The notes below the pieces were generated by a model that saw only the letters and a program-made list of their open reading frames with translations, did no database searches and was not told where the DNA came from. Both the position numbers and the translations under genes were made by a program. DNA of 64,000 nt from Nostoc sp. TCL26-01 (GTDB taxonomy: Bacteria > Cyanobacteriota > Cyanobacteriia > Cyanobacteriales > Nostocaceae): assembly GCF_013393945.1 (NCBI RefSeq), contig NZ_CP040297.1:5302001-5366000 (forward strand). Direction: 5' to 3'. Positions 48,279 to 56,148 of this stretch are shown here, piece by piece. Each line of letters opens with the position of its first letter. Within the stretch, counting starts at the first letter, position 1.

Positions 48279-51173
48279 TTACTCTGGTCTGAGGTCGTTA
48301 GATAATTCTACAATGCCCCTAGAACCGTCAATTCTTACTCGTTGACCATCTTGGAGAATCCAGGTAGCGCCTTTGACATCCATGACGGCGGGAATTCCGT
48401 ATTCTCGCGCAACGATCGCACCGTGAGAAAGTCGCCCTCCAGCTTCAGCTACTAATCCGCCAGCCCTGACTAATAAGGGGGCCCAACCGGAATCTGTATA
48501 AGGGACGACGAGAATTGTATCTTTGTCTATTTCTGGCAAGTTTTGTAAATTTCGTACTACTTTGATGCGTCCTTCGGCTTGTCCGTGACTGGCGGGAATA
48601 CCCTGCAATATCTGGTCAGAATAATTACCAACAGCGTCGGCGGGATGGGGGGGGATATTGCCGTAAACTACTAGGGGGACTTGTTCAATTTGACTGTCTT
48701 GTTGGAACTGCGATCGCCTAAATTTGATTTTTTCTTGTAAGTTGCCACTCAATTCTCTACTAGCATCAGCGACTAAATGCCGCAATTCTTCCAACTCCAG
48801 AAAAAAGATATCTCCGGTTTGTTTAAGTAAGCCATTTTTGAGAAAAACTTGTTCTAAAGCCACAAAATTCCATCTTAATTCGGCTAATAACCGGGAATAA
48901 ACTTCTGTCACTCGTCCTTTAATATCTACACGTCGTTGGACAACTCCGCGCTTGCGTTTACGTGATGTACCATTTTTACTCAGTTCTAAATCTGTTTTTT
49001 CTGGTTCACTCAGTTGAATCAACTGGACGAATAATTGCTTGATGGGTTGGGGATCTTCTTTCCAGGTGGGAATAGCAATATTCGTACCCACGTCGCTTAA
49101 ATAACCGTAATCTTGTAATAACTCAGAAAATTCGTAGAGAATTTTTTCTCCTTCTGGGGTTTGCGTTAATTTATCAAATACTTGTTCTGGTTCGCATTCT
49201 GGTAATACTTGTTTAGCATCTGAGGCTAAAGCCCTGAGTGAACGTAAAGCGGCGACTTCTGGGGTGATGCTATTATCAATCTGCTCGTCTTTTACCCGGA
49301 ATAGGGCTTGTCTAATGGCAGCGCTCAAGGGAGCTAAAATACTGTAGTAAGTACCACGACGCATTAATTCTAGATTGAAGTCAATTCTGGTGAAGAGTTC
49401 GTCGGGTTCTAACTCATCTGTCGCTGCATTGGCTAATTGTGACAATCCGGGAATAAATACTTTTTGGTAATCTTGTTTAAAATCTTTCTCTAAATTGAGT
49501 TCTTGCTGGAGTAACTTCCACAGTCCTGGGAGATTTTGCCAGGTTGACTGCAACGGTGGTTTACTGATTTTTGCACCTCTAGTCAAAAACTCTAGACTTT
49601 CTGGTGGTAATCCCATCCTCAGAAAAATCTCTCCTAAGAGGGAGGCATTAAAATAAGCTCTAGAGTAGTGCAGAGTTGCTGTCTCTGTAAAATCTAATCC
49701 AATGGCGCGATCGCCTAAAACTATACTGAAAATATCACCCCAAACGCCACAAGTTAAGGGACGATTAATCGACCATGTTAAGGGATGAACGACACCGGGA
49801 ATAACTTCTGCGGCAATTTTCCTTGTCCAAATTGGCAGTAAAGTAGTGATGGGTCGAGCTTGCAATAACCACAGGGTTTGACCGTCGTAACTCCACTCAA
49901 TATCTTGAGGAACACCCAGGTAACGCTTTTCCATCCGCCGGGCTAGGTATGCTACCTGTTTAATTAACGCCTGGGGGACTCGCCCTGTCCCCTCCAATTT
50001 CACCGATGAGAGATTATCTGACTCCACCACAAAAGCGCGGTATTGTTCTGGTGTGACTCTACCGGAAACAACTTGCGTCGGGCTACCGGGTAAAGCTTCG
50101 ATAATTACTGCATCCCCTTGCTGAGTGATGGGATCACGACTAAAAGCAACTCCAGAGTAGGCACTTTGGACTTGTTGTTGAATTAGGACAGCCATCGCCG
50201 CATCTGGTAAAGAGCGATCGCGGCGATACTGAATGGCAGCTGGATAATTGTATGATTCTCTAACTTGGACAATGGCTTGTTTTAATTGCTCATGGCTGGT
50301 GACTTGCAAAATTGTCAAGTATTGCCCAGCCGCAGAAGCTTGTTCCGAATCTTCCCCAATAGCCGAAGAACGCACCACCAAAGGTGATAAATCTGACGGT
50401 TGGAGAAAATCTAACAATTTTTCTGGTTCATCTCCAGGGACAAGTACCCAACCCTTTGGCACTTGATAGCCCCAACGCTTGATTTGTGATAATGTCGCCG
50501 CCTTTTGTCCGACAATTGCCCCATCTAACTCATCATCTAAGGTGAGGATAGCGCGATCGCCCCGTAAATATTCAAATACAGCTTGTGACTCTGAATCTAC
50601 CTCTTGTGTAGACAAATTCATATCATCGGGAATGCGCTTGTAAATCCACCACAGCAGCCCGGCTAGGGCGACAGCCGCAATTATCCTGGGAAAATCTTCT
50701 GCATGGAGGAGTATGACAAATAAAGGGAACACGAATAAAACCCCATACTTGACTAAATTTCTCGAACGCAAAAGGGTGAAGTTGATAATGGCGAGTAGCC
50801 CGACAAATATGGCTACCAGTGGATCATGAACAAACAATCCCCAGACAACATTGGTTGTCCCTGCCCCTCTAGCGATTAAGTACCTACCTAATACTAAAGC
50901 AATCAGGGCTAGTAATTCCCAAAAAGAACCCTCTGGAAAAAAAGCACGGGCAATAGACACAGCGCCTATTCCCTTGAGGGCTTCTGACAAAACTGCCAAA
51001 ATCCCAGCCAGTGTGCCACCGTGATAAAAAGCAGCAGAAACACTGACATTCCTTGTGCCAATTTGAGCTAAATGCCTTCCCTTGAGAGCGTACGTAATCC
51101 AAGCAATTAACGGTAACGCACCCAAGAGAGGGCAAACGATGAATATAACTAACGCACCCCAAAGTTCTCTCAT
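48279..51173 (-). CDS. PlsY-like acyltransferase domain fused to a PEP synthase-like protein
   Basis: A 964-residue fusion. Residues ~1-190 are membrane-embedded and look like glycerol-3-phosphate acyltransferase PlsY (GTRNVSVSAAFYHGGTLAGIL, GAGTTNVVWG). After a linker comes a PEP/pyruvate-binding ATP-grasp domain (VVRSSAIGEDSEQASAAGQY, DIEWSYDGQTLWLLQARP), a long helical region, and a C-terminal phosphohistidine swivel domain (EAGGRLSHGAIVAREYGIPAV, His in SHGA). The PEP-binding TIM barrel of true PEP synthase is absent, so it resembles rifampicin phosphotransferase-like architectures. Substrate unknown; membrane location is likely. Confidence 0.82.
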   Translation of the reverse strand: MRELWGALVIFIVCPLLGALPLIAWITYALKGRHLAQIGTRNVSVSAAFYHGGTLAGILAVLSEALKGIGAVSIARAFFPEGSFWELLALIALVLGRYLIARGAGTTNVVWGLFVHDPLVAIFVGLLAIINFTLLRSRNLVKYGVLFVFPLFVILLHAEDFPRIIAAVALAGLLWWIYKRIPDDMNLSTQEVDSESQAVFEYLRGDRAILTLDDELDGAIVGQKAATLSQIKRWGYQVPKGWVLVPGDEPEKLLDFLQPSDLSPLVVRSSAIGEDSEQASAAGQYLTILQVTSHEQLKQAIVQVRESYNYPAAIQYRRDRSLPDAAMAVLIQQQVQSAYSGVAFSRDPITQQGDAVIIEALPGSPTQVVSGRVTPEQYRAFVVESDNLSSVKLEGTGRVPQALIKQVAYLARRMEKRYLGVPQDIEWSYDGQTLWLLQARPITTLLPIWTRKIAAEVIPGVVHPLTWSINRPLTCGVWGDIFSIVLGDRAIGLDFTETATLHYSRAYFNASLLGEIFLRMGLPPESLEFLTRGAKISKPPLQSTWQNLPGLWKLLQQELNLEKDFKQDYQKVFIPGLSQLANAATDELEPDELFTRIDFNLELMRRGTYYSILAPLSAAIRQALFRVKDEQIDNSITPEVAALRSLRALASDAKQVLPECEPEQVFDKLTQTPEGEKILYEFSELLQDYGYLSDVGTNIAIPTWKEDPQPIKQLFVQLIQLSEPEKTDLELSKNGTSRKRKRGVVQRRVDIKGRVTEVYSRLLAELRWNFVALEQVFLKNGLLKQTGDIFFLELEELRHLVADASRELSGNLQEKIKFRRSQFQQDSQIEQVPLVVYGNIPPHPADAVGNYSDQILQGIPASHGQAEGRIKVVRNLQNLPEIDKDTILVVPYTDSGWAPLLVRAGGLVAEAGGRLSHGAIVAREYGIPAVMDVKGATWILQDGQRVRIDGSRGIVELSNDLRPE

Positions 51174-51341
51174 TCTGGATTTTTGATTTGAGATTTATCT
51201 TCCGCTTAAAATCTCAAATCTTCAACTCTAAAGTTTTTCCGTAATTTTTTGATAAGTTGTGAGGGTGATTTGGTGATTTGCAGGCAGGACATCAGGTTGT
51301 CAGGGAAATTTTTAGCTGATGTCCTCTAAAACTGCGATCGC

Positions 51342-51458
51342 TCAGTTTAGAGCATAAGCAGCTTGCAGCGCCCAAATAATCAGAGCTGCGATTGAACCTA
51401 ACAGTAGCACGGTAGAGATAGTGACTACTCTAGGAGAATCAGCTCCTTGAAATTTCAT
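51342..51458 (-). CDS. 38-residue single-helix membrane protein
   Basis: A short ORF, MKFQGADSPRVVTISTVLLL then GSIAALIIWALQAAYALN, with one membrane helix and an AGAGGA ribosome site six bases before the ATG. The size and form recall small subunits of photosynthetic or NDH complexes, but I cannot match it to a named one. HIP1-type GCGATCGC lies just past its end. Confidence 0.6.
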   Translation of the reverse strand: MKFQGADSPRVVTISTVLLLGSIAALIIWALQAAYALN

Positions 51459-51649
51459 GATTCCTCTATTTAAGTCGGACATAATTCCATAAATCCTCCA
51501 TTTGTCCGTTTTGATTTTAGTCTTTCTATTCGCATATCAGGTGACATTACTCATAATATTTTGTTTAAGCTTTGCAACATTTTGCCTCATAATTCTAGTT
51601 TATTCCTTGAGATAGATAGTTGGGTTTTATACTGAAAGTTATTCTCCTG

Positions 51650-51768
51650 GGCGATTAGAAATCGCGTCTACACAGACGAAACCCACCTCCGTGGGTTGGA
51701 AATCTTGATTTTATATTAGTCTGCGGAGGCAGACTTTGCCTGTGTAGTAGCGAATTATATTCGCCCCA
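51650..51768. repeat. Imperfect inverted-repeat element before the VWD gene
   Basis: GCGATTAGAAATCGCGTCTA-CACAG pairs with CTGTGTAGTAGCGAATTATA across a centre that contains a second palindrome (ACCCACCTCCGTGGGTT). The remaining 51459-51809 holds no gene. Confidence 0.55.
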
Positions 51769-51809
51769 TACTTTTCAAACATCCTCTTATTGATGCTCTT
51801 ATAAAACTT

Positions 51810-53522
51810 ATGTCTAAAATTGTCTCCCTTTTATTCAGGTGCTGGCAATTCCTAGTAAGGGTTAAGTTCTCTCCTATCTGCTTTTTAATCACGGTACTTA
51901 TCTTGGTTAATTTATCTCCTCTAGCCAAGGCAGGATTACGTACTCGTTGTAATGAACCCCACCCAGAATTCCCTGGTATTCTCAGCATCTCTACTAGTAA
52001 AGTTGTCCAAGAGGCAATGGATTTAGACTGGCAAGCTGGACTCAAAGACCAGTTGGAACGAGGACGCTGGATTCAATGGAATAAGCAAACTGGTGCATAT
52101 TCAGTTACCCCGGTGAAAGTTGGAGATAGTAGTACTGGTGATAAGGAGGTTGATATTGGTACTCCACCACCTGATACTGATACTGTTTTTACCGTCGGGA
52201 TGTATCACACTCATCCCCCTAATCCCAAGTATCCCGATATCGGCCCCAGCAAGCCAGATAAAACTAAAGCTAATCTGCAACGAATTCCCAGTTTAGTTCG
52301 TGATAGTGATCCCAGTACTCCAGATCCCAATGATTATGATACTTATGTAGTTGGGCCAGGACAAGCTTGTGAACCGGAAGATCCCAAAGATGACGATCGC
52401 TCAGTTAAACTTCCCAAACAAATTTTTCAACCCAACAATCAGGGTGCGGGTAACGGTGCAGGTAACGGCTCTAACGGCAATGGCGATAATAATGATAACA
52501 ATGCCGATGGGGGTAATAATGGCTCTGGTAACTCTGCTGATGGCGGTTCTAAAGGCACAGGAAGCAGCTACGGCGATCCCCACATAGTTACATTAGATGG
52601 TTTTCGTTATAGTTTCCAGACGGTAGGCGAGTTTCTTTTAGCAAAATCCGATGAAAAATTTATGGTGCAAACTCGCCAAGCTCCTGTGCCAAAACGCGAA
52701 CTCAGCTTAAATACGGCAGTTGCTGCTAAAATTGGTAGCGATCGCGTGGGTTATTATGCCCAACTTGCTGGTAAATCGCCCCTCTTGCGGGTGAATGGTG
52801 AAGTGGTGACGCTCCAAGATGAGACAGTAAAACTACCCGATGGTGGGTTACTGCAAAAACAAGGGACAGAATACACCATTGAAAGTTCGCGCGGTGAGCA
52901 AGTGGTGATTCGGCCAATTGAAGTGGCTGGCTTATCGTTCGTCAATGTTACCGTCACAGTTCCCCGTAACTATCAAAATAAAATGACAGGATTGTTAGGA
53001 GACTTTGACAGTAATGCTAAAAATGATTTAAAAACTCGTGGTGGTAAACTTCTGCCCAGTGAATCTAGCTATAGCACAGTCGGACGAGCGCTAACGAATT
53101 TCTTACCTACACCCATTCCCATAGACGAGATTGAGAAGAGTTTCCTCGACAAACTACACCGAGATTTTGGTGATAGCTGGCGCATCCGCCAAGATGACTC
53201 ACTATTTGACTACGAAAAAGGTCAGTCAACAACCACTTTTACAGATCGCAGTTTTCCTAAACGCTATCACAATCTAGGTTCATTGCTACCTAACCAAATT
53301 CGCCAAGCTGAGACAGTCTGTCGCCAAGCTGGTGTTAGCACTTTTATGTTGGATGGTTGCATTTTAGATGTGGGGTTTACTGGTGAAGCTGGATTTGCCG
53401 AAGGTATGGTAAATGTACTGACTCAGAAAGTTGTAGATAGAGCTGTTAATCGGGTGTTGGATGAAGTACGATCGCGTGTAAATATTCCCCTACCAATCAA
53501 GATTCCCGGCTTTCCTTTTTAG
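51810..53522 (+). CDS. Secreted protein with YHTHPP domain and von Willebrand type D domain
   Basis: A 570-residue exported protein with a signal peptide (~1-40, ends SPLAKAG). Residues ~45-190 include FTVGMYHTHPPNPKYPD, which resembles the HxH of JAB/MPN-type or NlpC-associated metallopeptidase domains. A Gly/Asn/Asp-rich low-complexity linker spans ~211-250. A VWD domain follows (GDPHIVTLDGFRYSFQTVGEF at ~255, MTGLLGDFDSNAKNDL). The C-terminus forms helices. VWD domains mediate extracellular protein interactions. The combination is uncommon and the role unknown. Confidence 0.8.
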   Translation: MSKIVSLLFRCWQFLVRVKFSPICFLITVLILVNLSPLAKAGLRTRCNEPHPEFPGILSISTSKVVQEAMDLDWQAGLKDQLERGRWIQWNKQTGAYSVTPVKVGDSSTGDKEVDIGTPPPDTDTVFTVGMYHTHPPNPKYPDIGPSKPDKTKANLQRIPSLVRDSDPSTPDPNDYDTYVVGPGQACEPEDPKDDDRSVKLPKQIFQPNNQGAGNGAGNGSNGNGDNNDNNADGGNNGSGNSADGGSKGTGSSYGDPHIVTLDGFRYSFQTVGEFLLAKSDEKFMVQTRQAPVPKRELSLNTAVAAKIGSDRVGYYAQLAGKSPLLRVNGEVVTLQDETVKLPDGGLLQKQGTEYTIESSRGEQVVIRPIEVAGLSFVNVTVTVPRNYQNKMTGLLGDFDSNAKNDLKTRGGKLLPSESSYSTVGRALTNFLPTPIPIDEIEKSFLDKLHRDFGDSWRIRQDDSLFDYEKGQSTTTFTDRSFPKRYHNLGSLLPNQIRQAETVCRQAGVSTFMLDGCILDVGFTGEAGFAEGMVNVLTQKVVDRAVNRVLDEVRSRVNIPLPIKIPGFPF

Positions 53523-53637
53523 TCAAGAGAACTTCTAGAAGTGTAGGGTGTGTTATGCCGTAGGCTAACGCACCTTAAATATTGGTTGTGCGCTGCGCTA
53601 CGAATTACGAATCACGCATTATTGGAGTTATTTACAG

Positions 53638-54588
53638 GTGAAATTAGTATTAATAATTATTTTCGTGGTGTTTATCGCGTTGGTGGCAATAGAAATAGGA
53701 TTGCGATCGCTTTTTGGTTTCGGTAATCCCTTAGTTTATCTTGCTGATCAGCAAATCGGTTATTTGTTGGCTCCTCATCAGCGTACTAGGCGTTTTGGCA
53801 ATCGGATAGAAATTAATGAGTATTCCATGCGGAGTGGCAATATTTCTCAGATACCTGTACCCAACACCTTACGAGTACTAATTTTAGGAGATTCTATCGC
53901 TAACGGTGGTTGGTGGACTGATCAACCTCACACGATTTCTAGTTTAATGACGGTGGCTCTGACATCAGCAAAGTCTGACAATTATCAACAAGTAGAAGTG
54001 TTAAATGCTTCGGCAAACTCTTGGGGGCCCAGAAACGAATTAGCTTATTTACAGCGATTTGGTGATTTCCATGCTCAAGCCATTGTCCTACTGATTAATA
54101 CTGATGATTTATTTGCGACTGCACCGACATCTTTACCCGTAGGACGCGATCGCAATTATCCAGCCCAAAAACCACCTCTAGCATTAATTGAAGTCTGGCA
54201 GCGTTATCTGAAAAAACCCCAGCCAATTCCTGAATTAACACTACTACAAAAAGAAGCAGGCGATCGCGTCGGCATTAATCTAGCAGCCATTGCGAAAATT
54301 CAGGAGTTAACCCGCCAAAATCACCGTCATTTTCTCCTAGTTATGACTCCTTTGCTGCGAGAACTAGGCGAACCAGGCCCCCGTGATTACGAAATTATCG
54401 CCCGTCAGCGTCTTCAAGACTTTACCCAAGCACAGCAAATTACCTATATAGATTTTTTGCCCATATTCAATTCTCAAACTAACCCCGGAGCTATGTATCA
54501 AGACCATATTCACCTCAATTTACAAGGCAATCAGTTAGTCAGTCAAATCATTGAGCGATCGCTTCGACAATTATTAGATATCCAGTAA
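53638..54588 (+). CDS. SGNH/GDSL-type hydrolase, membrane-anchored
   Basis: A 316-residue protein with an N-terminal membrane helix (LVLIIIFVVFIALVAIEIGL) and an SGNH fold: block I VLILGDSIANGG (catalytic Ser), block II-like NASANSWGPRNEL (Gly/Asn), block V DHIHLNLQGNQL (Asp and His). Such enzymes remove acyl groups from sugars or lipids. GTG start with GGAG upstream. It is 115 bp after the VWD gene on the same strand. Confidence 0.82.
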   Translation: MKLVLIIIFVVFIALVAIEIGLRSLFGFGNPLVYLADQQIGYLLAPHQRTRRFGNRIEINEYSMRSGNISQIPVPNTLRVLILGDSIANGGWWTDQPHTISSLMTVALTSAKSDNYQQVEVLNASANSWGPRNELAYLQRFGDFHAQAIVLLINTDDLFATAPTSLPVGRDRNYPAQKPPLALIEVWQRYLKKPQPIPELTLLQKEAGDRVGINLAAIAKIQELTRQNHRHFLLVMTPLLRELGEPGPRDYEIIARQRLQDFTQAQQITYIDFLPIFNSQTNPGAMYQDHIHLNLQGNQLVSQIIERSLRQLLDIQ

Positions 54589-54802
54589 TCACAGAATTAC
54601 TGCTTTATAAGTTTTACTTATAAGCACGTTGATGAGAAATGATTGCGAGTTTATTACAAAAGCGTTATATTTCTTAATATAAAGATACACAAATAAACTA
54701 AACCCTTTACATCACCCAACACACATCGTTTGGTGAAGAATTGGGAAAAAATCAGTTTAAGGTTGTAGTTTCTAGCCCGTAAAGATTCGGAAGGCAGGCT
54801 AT

Positions 54803-55396
54803 ATGGATGCTGATCAGCTTCTCAAACGCTATAGTGCAGGAGAGAGAAATTTCACTCAAATAAGCCTGTACTCAGTTAACTTGAGAGAGGTATGTCTAGC
54901 GGGAAGCATTTTAGACAGAGCAAACTTAGCTAGTGCAAATCTATCTCAGTCAAATTTACGTGGGTGCAACTTAGTAGAGGCGAATTTGACAGCCGCCTTA
55001 CTTTGGAGAACTGACTTAAGCGGTTCTAACTTGATTTTGACAAAATTGAAATCAGCTAATCTAATTCGAGCTACATTAAAAGATGTAGATTTGCACAAAG
55101 CCAACCTCCAAAAAGCAGATTTGCGCTTAACAGACTTGCGTAATGCCGATCTCACAGGAGCAGACTTAATGGGAGCAGATTTAAGTTATGCTGACCTAAC
55201 TGGCGCTTTTTTGTCAGGGGCAAATTTAGATGGGGCAAATCTCACAGGAGCAAATTTAAGTAGCACAGACTTAAGTTACGCCAGTCTTAGCAAGACTATC
55301 ATCTTCAAAACAGATTTAAGTGGAGTTGATTTTACTAAAGTAGATTTGAGAACTATAGATGGAGAATACTTAGTAGAAAATATGCTGGTTTCCTAG
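54803..55396 (+). CDS. Pentapeptide repeat protein, paralogue of the 39513 gene
   Basis: A 197-residue quadrilateral beta-helix protein with about 28 pentapeptides (TDLRNADLTGADLMGADLSY). Its N-terminal cap MDADQLLKRYSAGERNFTQI matches that of the 39513 protein (MDANKLLDLYAAGERKFDRV), so both descend from one ancestor. No signal peptide or membrane segment. Upstream 54589-54802 is AT-rich and gene-free. Confidence 0.92.
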   Translation: MDADQLLKRYSAGERNFTQISLYSVNLREVCLAGSILDRANLASANLSQSNLRGCNLVEANLTAALLWRTDLSGSNLILTKLKSANLIRATLKDVDLHKANLQKADLRLTDLRNADLTGADLMGADLSYADLTGAFLSGANLDGANLTGANLSSTDLSYASLSKTIIFKTDLSGVDFTKVDLRTIDGEYLVENMLVS

Positions 55397-55529
55397 AACC
55401 TATTCTCATGAGTCATATTTACCATTTTCTAGCTTAACATCCTCATTTCCGGTGATAAACTCCTCAGTGTCTTAGTGTCTCTGTGGTAGAAAAATCAATT
55501 TACTTAACCATTAGCACTACTACCGATAA

Positions 55530-55988
55530 TTAGTGTCTATTGCCAGCATTGCTAGAACGAATGATTAAATAACTAATTGAAAGTGCTAGAACAGCTATTC
55601 CTAAACCTATTATGTCTATACCTTGGACTTTTTCTAAGTCTAAAATGATGATTTTTCTAGCTACAGCTATCAGAGAAGTGACAATCACTAACTCAACTTG
55701 GAAAACGTGTCTCTTGAGATAAGCTGTAATATTTTCTAGAATTTCTAAAGCAATCAAAATATTTAAAAACAGACCAAAAACTTTAAATAATGTTGTGTTT
55801 ATCTTACCATAAGGTACAGTAAAGACTTCTTTGACAATAAAAATACCCAAATCTATAATTGCCACCAAAATTACGGCAACCATAAAAATAGACAGCACCT
55901 TAGAGACAAGAACCTCTACATTTTCAATAGCGTGCATGAAGTTTTCATCTTTGGTAAATCCAAAAAGCTGCCTCATTAGTTTTCTCAT
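55530..55988 (-). CDS. PsiE-like phosphate-starvation-inducible membrane protein
   Basis: A 152-residue protein with four membrane helices (VLSIFMVAVILVAIIDLGIF, LFGLFLNILIALEILENI-like, VELVIVTSLIAVARKIIIL, GIAVLALSISYLIIR). The pattern, including LNILIALEILENITAYLKRH, is that of the PsiE family, a Pho-regulon protein in E. coli of unknown action. ATG 55988 is chosen (MRKLMRQLFGFTKDENF) since upstream codons run toward the narB terminator. No Pho box was identified. Confidence 0.8.
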   Translation of the reverse strand: MRKLMRQLFGFTKDENFMHAIENVEVLVSKVLSIFMVAVILVAIIDLGIFIVKEVFTVPYGKINTTLFKVFGLFLNILIALEILENITAYLKRHVFQVELVIVTSLIAVARKIIILDLEKVQGIDIIGLGIAVLALSISYLIIRSSNAGNRH

Positions 55989-56033
55989 TGGTATCACCCC
56001 AGATGTAAATAAGATGAAAAACTGAAATGTCAA

Positions 56034-56063
56034 TAAAAAATCCTTCAGATAAATCTAAAGGAT
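56034..56063 (-). terminator. Terminator of the nitrate cluster (after narB)
   Basis: ATCCTTTAGA and TCTGAAGGAT form a 10-bp stem with one mismatch and a TTTA loop on the minus strand, followed by TTTTTTATT. It lies 86 bp past the narB stop. Confidence 0.75.
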
Positions 56064-56148
56064 GAAAATAACTATACTAACTATTGAGTATCATCTATTG
56101 ATGAAATTAGTGATGATTAATTCCTTGTTTAAGGATATATCTAGCTGC

